Shown: positions 11,359-22,947, counted from the first letter of the stretch. The stretch: 64,000 bases of DNA from Hypomyces perniciosus (GCA_008477525.1 SPDT01000006.1:2321501-2385500), one strand, 5' to 3'. Made by a program: numbers and translations. Notes: a model not told the origin generated them from the letters alone.

Positions 11359-14300
11359 TTAATGGTTATCCGAACTTGCTGCAAACCGAACCCGTCTAGC
11401 TGGGCGACAGGAAATCTCCTGCCTGTTAGGTATAGCACTTTGATGAGCTTTTACTTCCTCACCTCCTGGGCCGATGCCATGCGATCTTTTCAATGTGCCC
11501 GTTGCTGTGGGAGACACTTGTCGATCTGATGGAATGTTATTTGACACATGATGCTCTCCTAGAATGATACCATCGTCTGGGTGCATAGTTCTGCCAAATC
11601 CCCTGCCAAACACTGGCTGAGCAGTTTGAAGCTCAGCCATTTGTGATCTGTAGCCATCATTGTTTTCGCTTATTGGTGCTACCCTTGCGTTTTTGATCCA
11701 ATTGTAAATCGGCCGAACATCCAAGATGGACCTGACTTGGCGATGCTCTGCTTGTGTCATGTGCCTTTTGCGTTCAAGAATGATTTCGTCGATGCTATTC
11801 TTCAACACAAGGGTTTCCACAGAGACAGGCTTTTTCTGGCTGATACGTCGAACACGTCCGATCGCCTGCGCTTCCACCTGAGGGTTAAGAACCGGATTAA
11901 TAAAGTATATCCTGGATGCCTCTCGCATATCCAGCCCAAAGGCTGCCTGAGATATGTCCATGAGAAGAACTCTGTACCGATCCAGTGTCAGTTGATGTTT
12001 TGAACAAGGCGGGTGGGTAGTGATAGTCTCACCTGAATTGCGGATTGTGATGGAAAGTGTTCACATATTGTGCCCTTCTCTCAGTCGTCAATGCCTTGGC
12101 ATAAATGAGATGCTGGATTTGGAGCTGTTCCATGTTAGCCTTCATATATGCGACCGTTGGTAGAGGTACACCAACCACGTCAAGCATGTTAGCAAGATAC
12201 CATGCGACATTTTCATTCTCGTAGAAAATGATGATTTTCTCTTCCTCTTGGTATTTGACTATGCAGTCAATCAAGTACGACAGCTTTGCCGATACGGTGG
12301 AGGTGATCTTTGTTAGTTCAAGGGGACCGGAGAAGATGTCGGCATTGAGGCTCTTCGTAGGCTTCCCGCCATTCACTCCGTGGGAGCGCTTTTTCTTTGG
12401 ACTATCGTCGCCGACCTTTGTGTTACCGGTGAGTGTTTCTGATTTCTTTTCTTTGAGGGCCTCTGCTGCCAATATCTTCCGTCTTTCGACCATGCCTTCT
12501 GATATTAGGCCACCATTGAGAAGAGAATTCAACCCTTCGGGGATTTCTGCAGCACTGTATACAAGTTTCTGCAATGCCAACAACATGCTTGTTGAGGTAC
12601 AAACAACGTCGTCTCCTGTGCCTTCGCCATCGAGAGTCCAAGATTGGCCAGCATTGCCAGGGAAGCCTGTGACCCATACGACCATCTCATGGAATTGGTT
12701 GCTAAGGTTTCTCAACTTATTCCTCATCGCCAGATGGCCGAATCGAATAGCTTCTTGAAGCATAGTTTCATCTTCGGGAGTGATGGACACCTTTCGTTCT
12801 CGTATAAACTTCTCCGCCGTATCAACTGATGTGGCAATACTAGCGACGGTGAAGAAGGATCCTCCAAAGAAACTTGCTTGCTTTAAGTTGTGTACAATTT
12901 CCAATAGGGCTTTCCTCTGCTTCTGGTGGAAGAAGTAATCCATGTCAGTTCTCTGTGATTGAACGGAATTGAATACGATAAACATCGAGAACAGGTTCAA
13001 TGACAGCTGGTCCTGGTAGGATCCATCAAGTACGACGACCTTCTCATTGACTGATGGTAGAAGGTCGTCTACTTCAGCTAGTCGGTGCCGAATAATGAGT
13101 GAGTTTAGGGTTGATTTCAAACAATCCCATCGTCCCTCACCCTTAGGATTGTGTTTTGGAAGCATTAAATAAGTGCTCCAGGCAGCCAAGGTATCGCCCG
13201 TTTCGGTGGTTGTATTTGCCCAGGGGCGAGCCTTGAGGTACAAGGCAGTAATTGCGCCGATGCGCTCAAGATCTTTCCTCTCCATTTCAGCCGAAGACTC
13301 ATTTAGTCCATTTCCAGTCTTTTCTCGAGGGGGAACGTCGTCACCATTTGAGAGTGGTTCTCCTGATCTGGAACTGTCAACTCCAAACAAGCCATGAGAC
13401 GGTGTTCCGGTAACAATCCAACGGGAAGAAAATTTTAATGAATCCAATCCAATCAAAAGGTTGCTTCTGTTGCTGATCCTCGAATTGCCAAGTTTATGCC
13501 CTTCATCCACGATACAACGCTTGAAATGGACCGAAGACAAAACGGATTCACCGATTCCACCGAATTGCTTCAAGATCATCTCAAAGCGTGACTGCGAAAA
13601 GAGAATGATATCGCACGTCAAAACATCTTCTATAGGGGGAATAGCGTCGCGCTTTGTCAAAATAAGCACATTGAGTCCATTCGTATGTTTCTGAATCTCT
13701 TGTTTCCATTGCGCAACAAGATTACTGGGAACAATGACAATTGTCGCAGAGCTCAGATACACCTTCTTGGGCGGTTCGTCGACGGAATATTTTTGATACC
13801 GCCCACATCGGCGAGGCACGGGAGCTGGAAGCATGTAATACCCTGGGTTTCTTAGCAATGCTTCAGTACAGTGGCTAAATTCGTAACCTTGCTGCAACTT
13901 GTATGCTTCGAAGTAGGACCTCCAAGGGACCGCATTTCGAGTGGCACATGCTGCAGCCATATCGGCAAGTGATGCAACCCTTTCTCGAACAGGTATGTGA
14001 CCAGCCCTATACATGTCTGGTGGGTTTGTGGGTAGATGTCTGGTGGCAAGGATAAGTGAAAGACATATGATCGTTTTGCCCGAGCCCATCTCTTCTGCTA
14101 GTATACCCCCAGAGACTGAATCGTAGTATATTGGCTCCAAGAGAACGGTGCCAGACACGGGATCCATGTACCATGTTGAGCCATGCGTGTCCTTAAGATG
14201 CAGCAATCGTGGGTCAAGGATTTGACCCGGCTGCGCCTCCTTCTGGACCATCAGTGCCGCCGACCGTCTTTGGTAGGTGTATAAGTCCGTCATTAGTCCC

Positions 14301-14983
14301 GGTACTTTGCTCTCCAAGAGATTATACATTGCATCTTGGGCATAGGGTTCGAGCACTGTGGTCGGATTTGGGTTCGGCGAGGGGATTGTGTTGAACAGCT
14401 GCAACAACGAAATGTCTTCATGATCTTGGGCTGCTTCAACGTCATAGAGAATTGGGGACCCAGTTTCTACAGGTATTCTCTGTGCTTGCCATGCTTCCAT
14501 AGAGTAGTCTAGACGACGGAGAATCGACTTCCTCGCTGTCCTTAAACTAGGATCGGAACGGTCAACAGAACGCCGCTGGATATCATCCGGAAGTAGGTAA
14601 ACCCTAATGATACCCAGTTCGTCATCCGCCGCGCTTAAGCAGAATTCGAGCTTAGCCCAGCGGGCACGGAGTAGACGAGCGAAAAGTGATAATTTTGGAA
14701 CTTTGAGTAACGATGCCTGTACGCTGGGATTGAGATACGGCGCATGGCGAGCTATCTCATCCTCGGAGTGGGCGGGCACGTCATCGTGCCATGAAAAATG
14801 GCTCCATGTTCGGTGTTCTGCTAAGTCACACTGCTCTGCATCGATATTGATATCGCTCCTCGAGATGCCAATGCACCCAGCAGGTATATACCGGACGGAC
14901 TCGGAATGCATGGTGTTGATATGGGAGGACGCTTTCGGCCGCCTTCTGGGGCCAGCGCCTTGAAGTCGCAACCACGAATACAA
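11359..14983 (-). CDS. SNF2-family DNA-dependent ATPase (helicase-like)
   Basis: Two exons, 14983-12033 and 11971-11359, with a 61-nt intron (GTGAGA donor, CGGTACAG acceptor) give 1187 residues. Motif I (AEEMGSGKT) is near residues 296-304, motif Ia-like IVIVPSNLVAQW near 416-427, and motif II is DEGH at 493-496. The C-terminal helicase half runs across the intron (FRVLLMDISQAAFGLD), with motif VI QAIGRVRRISQ near 1019-1029. This is a SNF2/RAD5-RAD16-like ATPase that would translocate on DNA and remodel chromatin or displace proteins in the nucleus. The first ~230 residues match no domain I know, and no RING finger is visible between the lobes. SPKKKRSHG in the linker may be a nuclear signal. 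An alternative start is ATG 14911 (MHSES). The subfamily is not certain. Confidence 0.9.
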
Positions 14984-15288
14984 GTAGGGGGAAGAATTCT
15001 ATCTCGAAAATACACTTATCGAGTTTCTAGAATATGATTATGGGCTGATCTGTGTTGAGGTGAAGCGTGTTGGAGTTGAAGTGAGTTGAAGGATGAGGCT
15101 GATTGAGCCGCTGCCTGCAACTTAGTGCGATTTATAACACGCACAGTCCTGCTTGGCGCTATTGCGGTATGCATATACAGTGCGAGAATTAGAGTGCGCC
15201 TACAAACGATGATGGTTCCTAAAATTGAAGATTGAATCATCTGCAATGTGAATGCTTGAATTACTATTTCTCGCCTTACTGAATGTCC
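14984..15288. other. Short intergenic region between two co-directional genes
   Basis: About 300 nt separate the start of the SNF2 gene from the stop of the IPA1/UBE3D-like gene. It must hold the SNF2 promoter and the upstream gene's 3' end. No further feature is seen. Confidence 0.5.
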
Positions 15289-16824
15289 CTAAGCCCAGCG
15301 TTCTAGCAGACCGACATGCCATGCCTGAAAAAGCCTCTCGGGAGCAGGCAACCGGGAATTGCCCTCCTGAAGAATGCTGCGAACTGCTGAAATGACAGCC
15401 GCCGGAAAATTGATTTCCTGAACACCCGAGGTCATGGAATCGATGAGCTTATTTCCATCCTCTGGCTCAATGTCCTGATAGAGCACTTTTATTGCGGTCC
15501 TCCTGCCTTCGGTCATGGTAGATGTATACACAACATTGGTATTAAGGACCCATAGGTTCAAGAATTGTATCCGTTCCGCCTGATTTCCGTTTGAACAAGT
15601 TGGACCGTATGGAGCAACGACTGACTTGGATGATCCCGATCGGGATATAGTAGCTATCAGCGTGGCCGCGAGGCATTCGGAACTGCTTGGAGGAGCGTGA
15701 CTCGAGGAAGTAGTTTCACACGTTATCTGCCACTTGAACAGAATAACAGACGATGCGAGCACGTTGAAGAGACCAATTTCCGCTTTGCATGTCCTACAAA
15801 AAACATGTAGAGACTTCGCTGAGCCTACTTCATTCAGGGCCAATTCGCTGGTATCAAACACAGCATCAGAGCCTGAGTGGGATAACTGTTCTAGGTAAGT
15901 AGGTGCACACACAATGAGACAAGACACGTCCTGGTCTACATATGAATATATCTCCTTTAATCCCCTGAATTCCACGGCTCTGGAAACTGGACGAAAGTTG
16001 GAGACCGCTTTGTTAACCTGACCAGACTCAACCCATTCCCGTGAGAGAAGGGTACAAGACGGAGGTCACCCACAAAGTGGGGGAAGCAATGATTTGTTCT
16101 TGGGGAATTGTATCGATGACCGGGTCATTGAGAGGCTTTGGGCGCCAACTAGGTCACCTTCTATTTCCCCGATGTCTAGGAACGTGGTCACTGAATGATG
16201 GCCAAGGAGACTCACCAACAAGCCGCTGCACTCTGATTCGGAGAACATAAATGAAGTGAGATCCACGAATCCCACGCCTGGCTGAGCAGTGATAGCATTA
16301 TTAGCTCCATATCCGCGCTTGGATAGAGATTCGTCCTCATGACGATGATCATCGTCGTGGGGCTTATGGCAGTGCCAGAACTCCATCATCTCTGCCCAGT
16401 TTTCGCTGGGTAGATCCTTCCAGGTCTGGATGGCATCGTCTTGTACGATTAAGCTATCGCAACGTCGGCAGCATATGCGAGAACCGACTTTGATATCCAA
16501 CGAATTCCATGGCACTGCTTGGCTCTCGGCGGAAAACCTTGTCGACTCCGTCTCAGTTGCTGCTACAGGCAGTCTCCAGGCCAAGTCCTTGGACCTCTTC
16601 TCGGCAATTGGGATCACTGAGCGGACCAGGACTCTGGCTGGAAGGTCTAGAATCCTCGCCTCGCCCTGGTGATGCACCCGAATTTGGCGACCTTCATCGA
16701 TGATTTCGGCCTTCGTTGCAGAGTTTGAAAGCGAGGAAAGACTGGCCCTGACTGACACTTGTCTGATGTTGGACAGGAGCTCGGCATATATGGAGATGAT
16801 AGCAGTGGGCGACTGGGCTGCCAT
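15289..16824 (-). CDS. IPA1/UBE3D-like protein (HECT-like, E2-binding)
   Basis: Proposed exons 16824-16216 and 16017-15289 give 445 residues. The start MAAQSPTAIISIYAELL was preferred to the longer in-frame upstream extension, which reads like leader. Family landmarks: ICCRRCDSLI (cysteine pair), WKDLPSENWAEMMEFWHCHK, the later FCRTCKAEIGL, and the C-terminal LFQAWHVGLLERW. These fit the UBE3D / yeast Ipa1 family, annotated as E2-binding HECT-like ubiquitin ligases; Ipa1 is also linked to mRNA 3'-end processing. The intron (198 nt, GTGAGT donor, TCTGGTCAG acceptor) is long for this window; it was chosen because the direct read ends in a stop after about 50 poorly conserved residues. Family sure, middle junction less so. 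Confidence 0.8.
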
Positions 16825-17109
16825 AGCTTTTGTTGCTGTTGATGGGTAGGTGAGGAGTCTCGAGGTGCGGAAGTGCTGTAGCAAAAAGACCCACAAGTGA
16901 CACGGATTTCTGGAGGTACGAAGTACGCGACGCGTGACTGGCCAATTGGTTACGTCATTGTGAGACCAACAACTGCGGGACACTGCTAGAAGCTCTGCCC
17001 CATTCCCCACTATTCGATGGGTTCACCTATTATCAAACCCCAACATATTCATGAGTGAACCGCCGTTTCGTCAGGATTCAACACGCTGGATTTCGGACTA
17101 CAGACCAAA
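16825..17109. promoter_or_regulatory. Divergent promoter region
   Basis: Only 285 nt separate the start codons of the IPA1/UBE3D-like gene (minus) and the questin-oxidase-like gene (plus), so the two must share or overlap promoters. GGCCAATTGG near 16940 contains a CCAAT-type box. No mapped element can be claimed. Confidence 0.5.
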
Positions 17110-18445
17110 ATGTCAGGACTTCTTTCATATGTTCCAGGGGCTAGCCGCCTCATTGGAGCCGGCACAAAAGCCCGAGCCATCGACTTGCCCTCGGTCGAGA
17201 TTCATCAGATCGAAACCAACCCTGACAGACGGGCTCGGTGTCTCAAACATCTTTTGAAGGCCAACCATGTCAACTATGCCATCTTATTCAACAACCTCCG
17301 ATTTGACAACCACAATGTTCACATTCTCTGCTCGTCCTACCTTCTCGGCGCTACTGACCAGCAGCTCAATGAGATATACAACGACGAGATCAAAGACCTG
17401 GACCCCTGGGAGCCCTCTCCATCCGAGGTGATCGATGAAGACTGGAGAGACTTTCTTGGAGACAAGAGATACCAAAGGGCATTCGTCGATTATTTCGAAG
17501 ATAAGCTTGCTATGAAGTTTGCATATGACTGGAAACAGGAGCTGCAGCACTTTCTCTTCAGTGGCGACGAGCCACTCTTCCATGGCCTGATAGGCGGACG
17601 TAGGAACTTCCGAGTAAGGCCCCCGTCTTCAGTGACGAGCTAATTCGCATCTAGTTGGCCACCCGCTCATTCATTTGGGCTATGCCTACGAGGTGGACTG
17701 CAAAGAAGTCGCCATGGAGGCTCTCGGCCTTGCTTCCGTACAATACAACTTCTTCCACAAGTATCTTGATGACAGCTCATACACGAGACCATCGCCTTTG
17801 CGATCGAATTCGCCGCTGGATCTTCTCGAGCGAATGTCAAGGGACGAGAGGTTCAACACCCTCCCCAAAGACCCGCAGCTCAACGACCTGGAGAAGCTCT
17901 TTGACCAGCACGAAGCCCTGATTATGGAATACTGGAACGGCTGGGATATCGATGATCCCACAAAACAATTTGAATTGTCCCAAGAGGCAGCGGTCGCACT
18001 GCTGGTCGCCACTGTTCGGCCGGGAACACACTCATACAACTTTTTCATTGTTCACCTATTGACTACTAGCCACGCTGTTCGGATTCTCCTACCCTTCTTC
18101 CCGCCCCAACACCACATAACCCTTGTGAGAGAATGGTGGCTCCTTGTTCTGGCTATATTCATCCTCAACGGTCGTCCGTTGCCAGACCCTGATAATGTCG
18201 AAAATGACCTAAAGGGGAAAAACTGGAAGTATGTGGAAGACAAGGCCCTGAACTCAGCGTGGTCAAAAGACGCCCATTTCGTCAAAGGTATGGCATTCCA
18301 GTGGTAAATAGTGTGGCTTGTGTTAACAGTGAATGTAGCAATTCGAGCGATGAGGGATGCTGCTCGGACATGGGGTGATGTTCATGATCGATATCTCCAC
18401 GCTGCCGTCACATTTGTGGATAACTTTCATGGGTGGGCATTCTAG
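17110..18445 (+). CDS. Questin-oxidase-like protein (DUF4243 family)
   Basis: Three exons, 17110-17599, 17655-18287 and 18339-18445, give 409 residues. The hallmark GHPLIHLGYAYE follows the first junction, and the helical body ends AIRAMRDAARTWGDVHDRYL...FHGWAF. This family includes fungal questin oxidase and the aflatoxin-pathway protein AflY, proposed to catalyse Baeyer-Villiger-type oxygenation of anthraquinones without a classical flavin fold. Only one of two donors keeps the frame: GTAGGA at 17600 gives IGGLGHPLIHLGY, while the better-looking GTAAGG at 17614 puts the motif out of frame. No polyketide synthase or tailoring gene is nearby, so a secondary-metabolite role is not supported by context and its substrate is unknown. 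Confidence 0.85.
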
Positions 18446-18807
18446 CTGCAACATGCCTTTACGAGCGTATGCAGGATTTTGAAAAAAGTAAAAAGTTAAT
18501 AAAAATGGCGCTTTAATGCGATAATCATGAAGTGATGCAGATTTGTAGGACCATCATAGATAGTAATCGTATCTACCTAAATGTAATATATGGGGGTCGG
18601 ACAGTGTAAATAAACCACGGCATTTATTTGCACTGTATGTGGTGGGCCGTCACGTCAACAGGGTCGCCATCTTCCTATCGCCATCTCAGCTGCCTTCACC
18701 ACCTCTGCCAAGGTGACGGACGGCCCGCTTCCGCCAGACTATCCCCCTCAATCGCCCGTCACCAGCCCGCATGGACTTCCAACTGCGCAGATGCTTCAGT
18801 CGCGTTA
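18446..18807. other. Intergenic region upstream of RAD17
   Basis: The first part is the 3' region of the questin-oxidase-like gene. An in-frame extension of the RAD17 frame reaches back to ATG 18628, but its 60 residues have leader-like composition, so this is treated as RAD17 5' leader and promoter. Confidence 0.5.
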
Positions 18808-21375
18808 ATGGCACCGCCCGCGAAACGCCGCAGGCGGAACACCGTTGAGGCGTCTGAGGATGAAGACGAACAGCCAAAGGCCAATACCCTGACTAATTTC
18901 CTCCTATCCTCTCCGAACTCGCCCTCTAAGACTCGAGCACCGACCGCATCTCCAAGCCCCGTAAAGACTAGAGCTTCTAATAGCCAATCGTCTAAGAACG
19001 GTAGCTCTCTTCGATCTTCACGCAGAACCCAACCTTTGAAGAATGGCATAAGCACCAGCCCGAAGAAATCGAAGGACTCGGATAAAGTGGAGGAAAAGGG
19101 AAAGACTGCAGATTTGAAAACCTTGTTTTCCAGGCAGGCCCAGCGGGCGACAAGAACGGGTTCGAAGAATGACAAGAGGACGGTTCCAATCAATGATCCA
19201 ATCATCAGCGATCCGATCTCCGAGGACGACGAAATATCAGATATTAAGGCCAGTTCTTCAAGTTTGATCGGCCAGCATGCGAGAAAACGGTTAAAAGGCA
19301 CCGATGTCCCAATCGCATCGGCCGGGACTTTGAGTGCTAGCCAGCGATTTCTTAGACCACCACGGCCGGTCGTGGCGGACACATTGAATGATGACTTGCG
19401 GCCATGGTCAGAGCGTTTTGGCCCGCGGAATCTCGACGAGCTTGCGGTGCATAAACGGAAGGTTGCAGATGTTAGGATGTGGCTGGAAGAGGTTATGCGA
19501 GGCAGACTGCGGCAGCGGCTGCTGATCTTGAAGGGTGCAGCTGGTTCTGGGAAAACGACGACTGTACGTCTTCTTGCGAACGATATGGGCTGTGAGCTTC
19601 TAGAATGGAAGAACCCCGCGGGCAACTCGGCCACCGGATTCGTCTCAGCATCGGCGCAGTTTGAGGAGTTTCTTGGACGAGGAGGCAAGTTTGGAGCCCT
19701 TGACATGGAAAGCCCTGTGCTTTCATCAGCTCCAATTAGTTCAAATAGCACCACCCGCGACAACACCAAGAGAATGATACTGATCGAGGAATTTCCGAAT
19801 ACTTTCTCTCGGACTTCGACGGCCCTGACTGCTTTTCGTCGTTCTATACTGCAATATTTGGCGGCGCAGACCCCATCTCTGCACAAGTTCGGGCAGCAAA
19901 AGCGAACCGAGCCTATTACACCGGTCGTCATGGTAATTTCGGAAACTCTGCTGACGACGACATCTGCTTCAGCAGACAGTCTAACTGCCCACCGGCTTCT
20001 CGGACCTGAAATTCTTCGCCATCCTGGCGTGGGCGTGATTGAATTCAACGCCATGGCTCCTACGTTGTTGGCGAAGGCCCTGGAGCTCGTTGTTCAGAAA
20101 GAGTCTCGGAAGTCCGGCCGGCGAAGAACCCCTGGGCCCCTGGTTCTGAAGAGGCTTGGTGAGATCGGAGACATTCGCAATGCTATCTCCTCACTCGAAT
20201 TCCTCTGTCTGAAGGGCGACCAGGACGCAGATTGGGGGGCAAAGATAACATTCACAAAGCAAAAGAAAGGCGTGAAGGATGCTATAGCCCTTACTCGTGG
20301 TGAAGAAGAAAGCCTCGAGTTGATATCCCAACGTGAGGCCAGTTTGGGTATCTTTCATGCGGTTGGCAAGGTAGTGTATAACAAACGGGGCGAGACTCCA
20401 TCGGGCGATCCAGCAGAGAAGCTGCCAGGTTTCTTATCTCAATTTTCTCGCCCAAAGCGATCGGAGGTTTCTGTCGACTCTCTGATCGACGAGACGGGCA
20501 CTGATACGCACACCTTCATCTCAGCTCTGCACGAGAACTACGTGTTATCCTGTGAAGGCACCGATCCAATGGACCTTTCAACTCCTATGGACTACGTCAA
20601 TGAATGCATTGAGTATTTATCACAGAGTGACCTGCTGTGTCCATCTCGAGATGTCTTCTTTGGTGGCAGGGGTGGCTTTGGGGGTGGCTGGGACTCAGGG
20701 AGCCAACTTCTTCGTCAAGACGAGATGACATTCCAGGTTGCGGTGCGTGGGATGCTGTTTTCCCTTCCAAACCCAGTCAAGCGTAAGACGTGGACGATGC
20801 AGAAGGGAAGCGACGCACACAAGATGTTTTACCCAGCAAGTCTCAAGCTCTGGAGGGCCAAGGAAGAGATTGAAGGTCTGGTTGATGTTTGGTCCTCGAA
20901 GCTCCTCAAGGGCGAGGATCAGCTTCCAACGAAGAATCTCACCGACGGTGCCAACGTGTTCCGCCGCAATCAAACATCTACAGACTCGCTGGCGAATAGG
21001 CAGCCACCGGCCACATCGAAGAGTAGTCATCAGGAGGAAGTGGAAGGTAGCTCTGCTCCACTATCCCTTGGGAACACTGCTCGTCGAGAACTACTGTTAG
21101 ATCGTCTTCCCTACATGGCACACGTTGCCCGTGGTCGCAAGACGACTCTCCGGTTGCGTGAGCTTGAAAAGATTGTCTCCTTCTCAGGGGTAACAGTCGG
21201 GGCTGATGAGGAGTCGGATGCTGAGGAAGATGTCGCATCAGGAGAAGCATGGGCGACGGATAAGCCGTCGGAAGAGGCAAGTCCCCGAAAGAAGAGAACA
21301 GGGATCAAGGCCGGCGCAGTTACGGGCATGTTGGCGCAGAAACTGGTTTTAAGCGATGATGACATTGAGGATTAG
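18808..21375 (+). CDS. rad17: Checkpoint clamp loader RAD17
   Basis: An intronless frame of 855 residues starting MAPPAKRRRRNTVEAS. A basic, Ser-rich N-terminus (residues 1 to about 195) precedes LRPWSERFGPRNLDELAVHKRKV, typical of the Rad17/Rad24 AAA+ module. Walker A is GAAGSGKTT at about 243-251; the Walker B region reads LIEEFPNTF near residue 325. Conserved helices follow, then a C-terminal region with LDRLPYMAHVARG and an acidic/basic tail. Rad17 replaces Rfc1 in the clamp loader that puts the 9-1-1 ring onto damaged DNA and activates the ATR-type checkpoint in the nucleus. An upstream in-frame ATG at 18628 would add 60 residues that do not look conserved. Confidence 0.93.
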   Translation: MAPPAKRRRRNTVEASEDEDEQPKANTLTNFLLSSPNSPSKTRAPTASPSPVKTRASNSQSSKNGSSLRSSRRTQPLKNGISTSPKKSKDSDKVEEKGKTADLKTLFSRQAQRATRTGSKNDKRTVPINDPIISDPISEDDEISDIKASSSSLIGQHARKRLKGTDVPIASAGTLSASQRFLRPPRPVVADTLNDDLRPWSERFGPRNLDELAVHKRKVADVRMWLEEVMRGRLRQRLLILKGAAGSGKTTTVRLLANDMGCELLEWKNPAGNSATGFVSASAQFEEFLGRGGKFGALDMESPVLSSAPISSNSTTRDNTKRMILIEEFPNTFSRTSTALTAFRRSILQYLAAQTPSLHKFGQQKRTEPITPVVMVISETLLTTTSASADSLTAHRLLGPEILRHPGVGVIEFNAMAPTLLAKALELVVQKESRKSGRRRTPGPLVLKRLGEIGDIRNAISSLEFLCLKGDQDADWGAKITFTKQKKGVKDAIALTRGEEESLELISQREASLGIFHAVGKVVYNKRGETPSGDPAEKLPGFLSQFSRPKRSEVSVDSLIDETGTDTHTFISALHENYVLSCEGTDPMDLSTPMDYVNECIEYLSQSDLLCPSRDVFFGGRGGFGGGWDSGSQLLRQDEMTFQVAVRGMLFSLPNPVKRKTWTMQKGSDAHKMFYPASLKLWRAKEEIEGLVDVWSSKLLKGEDQLPTKNLTDGANVFRRNQTSTDSLANRQPPATSKSSHQEEVEGSSAPLSLGNTARRELLLDRLPYMAHVARGRKTTLRLRELEKIVSFSGVTVGADEESDAEEDVASGEAWATDKPSEEASPRKKRTGIKAGAVTGMLAQKLVLSDDDIED

Positions 21376-21937
21376 GCGGCGTCTGATTGTATTGTGTCAA
21401 TCTCATGGATTGTTGGCTCGTTATTACATGTGGGTGGATATCAACTTGCTCTGGGAACTTGTACAGTATTCATTATGGACTAAGGGAAATGCCAACGGGA
21501 CAGCTCATTTGACATGTATCCTCCTTTTGGTACTTCATAGTTACTGAGACCTCGTGAACTCATGGTCTGCAGGTGATGAGACACATGATGGTGAGATGAT
21601 AGCTGTGATGTTGACTTATTAACCCCGCGAGTGTATGTTTTTCTTTGATGAGTACATTTATGTACCTTTCTGCTAACGATAATATGAAAGAGACTTATAG
21701 GTACATAAAATGAGGCTGAGGCTACTTGAACCTGTTAGAACGCATCCTTGCGTTATGCATCACCAGCTCCCCGCTACTGCTGCCTACAAGCTACAAGCCG
21801 CATCCAGCCGGAAAGTCGTCATCCTCTCCCTCAACAACCATAACCAAACCAAATCAAAACAAACCGAAGGCATCACCAGATTTCAGGCACTCATTCCCCC
21901 GAAGCAAACCCTCCCAGCCTGGGACGACGCTCTCACC
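21376..21937. other. Intergenic region between RAD17 and the SGNH hydrolase
   Basis: It contains the RAD17 3' region and the leader of the next gene. The SGNH hydrolase frame stays open upstream to ATG 21710, giving a possible 76-residue extension without recognisable features. Confidence 0.45.
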
Positions 21938-22947
21938 ATGGCCAAATCATCGCCATCTCTCCGCATCCTCTGTTTCGGCGACTCGCTGACCTCTGGGTTC
22001 TGCGACTGGGGCCTGACATCGCACCCTTACTCTATCACGCTGCAGACACGCCTCTCGGCGGCTTTCCCAGATGCCAACCCGCAGGTTTTCACGAATGGCG
22101 TGCCGGGCGATGTGGTTTCGGGGCCGGGGTTTAAGAGGCGGTTGGTAGCTGAGTGTAAGTTCTGCTATTTGGCATTACTCTTTCAGACGATAAGCCACAT
22201 TTATAATGGGTTCGTTGGGAATGGGAAATCAGGCTTTAGCTAATCTTCGGCTTGATATTCTAGGTGAGAAGCGTCAACATGACTGGGTCATCATCCTCGG
22301 CGGCACAAAGTAAGCTCTCCCTTATCAAATCACCACTCACGTACGACAAGGTAAACTCATGACATCTTCATCCCACAGTGATCTCGGCCAGCGAACACCA
22401 GCCGAAGGCATCTACAACGCCCTCACAGATGCCTGGGACGTCGCCCTCCTCAAGGGCAGCAAAGTGCTTGCTTTGACCGTCCCAGAATGCCACGCCCAAT
22501 TCCGTTGGCTCGACGATGAGAGAGACCTTCTCAACAGCAGCATCAAGAACCATCACGAGAAAAACTTGTACGTCCACAGCCTCGATTTTCTGGTCATCAT
22601 TGTTCCTCACATGGTGTGCTGACGAGTCACTCTCCCTATTTCTTTACAATAGCTACTCCTTTGACCTCAGGCCTAGAATACCGTTCCACTCACTTTCGGG
22701 AGAGGAGCGGAAGAAATACTGGGACGACGGGTTGCATCTGACGCCTACTGGTTACGACTGGATGGGCGACCACATCGCCGATGCCTTACTACCGATTCTC
22801 GCCAGTGAGTTGAAGCTCCAGCAGCAGCCATCTACTAAAAAGCTATCCTCCAAGAAAAAGGACGAGGAGATCCTGGAGGAAGAGGCGGGCAATCCCAAAC
22901 GTATCAACCAGGGGTACGTGGTGGTCAGAAAGAAAGACCTAGACTGA
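21938..22947 (+). CDS. SGNH/GDSL-type esterase or lipase
   Basis: Four exons, 21938-22154, 22264-22309, 22379-22567 and 22653-22947, close into 248 residues. Block I is FGDSLTSGF (catalytic Ser), the oxyanion-hole block is GGTND, formed across the junction at 22309/22379, and the C-terminal DGLHLTPTGYDWMG supplies the Asp-x-x-His pair of block V. This is an SGNH hydrolase, probably an esterase acting on an acylated small molecule or carbohydrate. No signal peptide is seen with the start used (MAKSSPSLRIL), so it is likely intracellular. The tail is Lys-rich (KKLSSKKKDEE). The substrate cannot be predicted. Confidence 0.9.

Noticed and set aside
16825..18445. Questin-oxidase-like gene as part of a secondary-metabolite cluster
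   Set aside because: No synthase, transporter, P450 or pathway regulator lies nearby; neighbours are housekeeping genes.
18759..20054. 431-codon open frame on the minus strand, antisense to RAD17
   Set aside because: It mirrors the codon usage of the real gene on the other strand, has no recognisable domain, and RAD17 motifs are clear on the plus strand.
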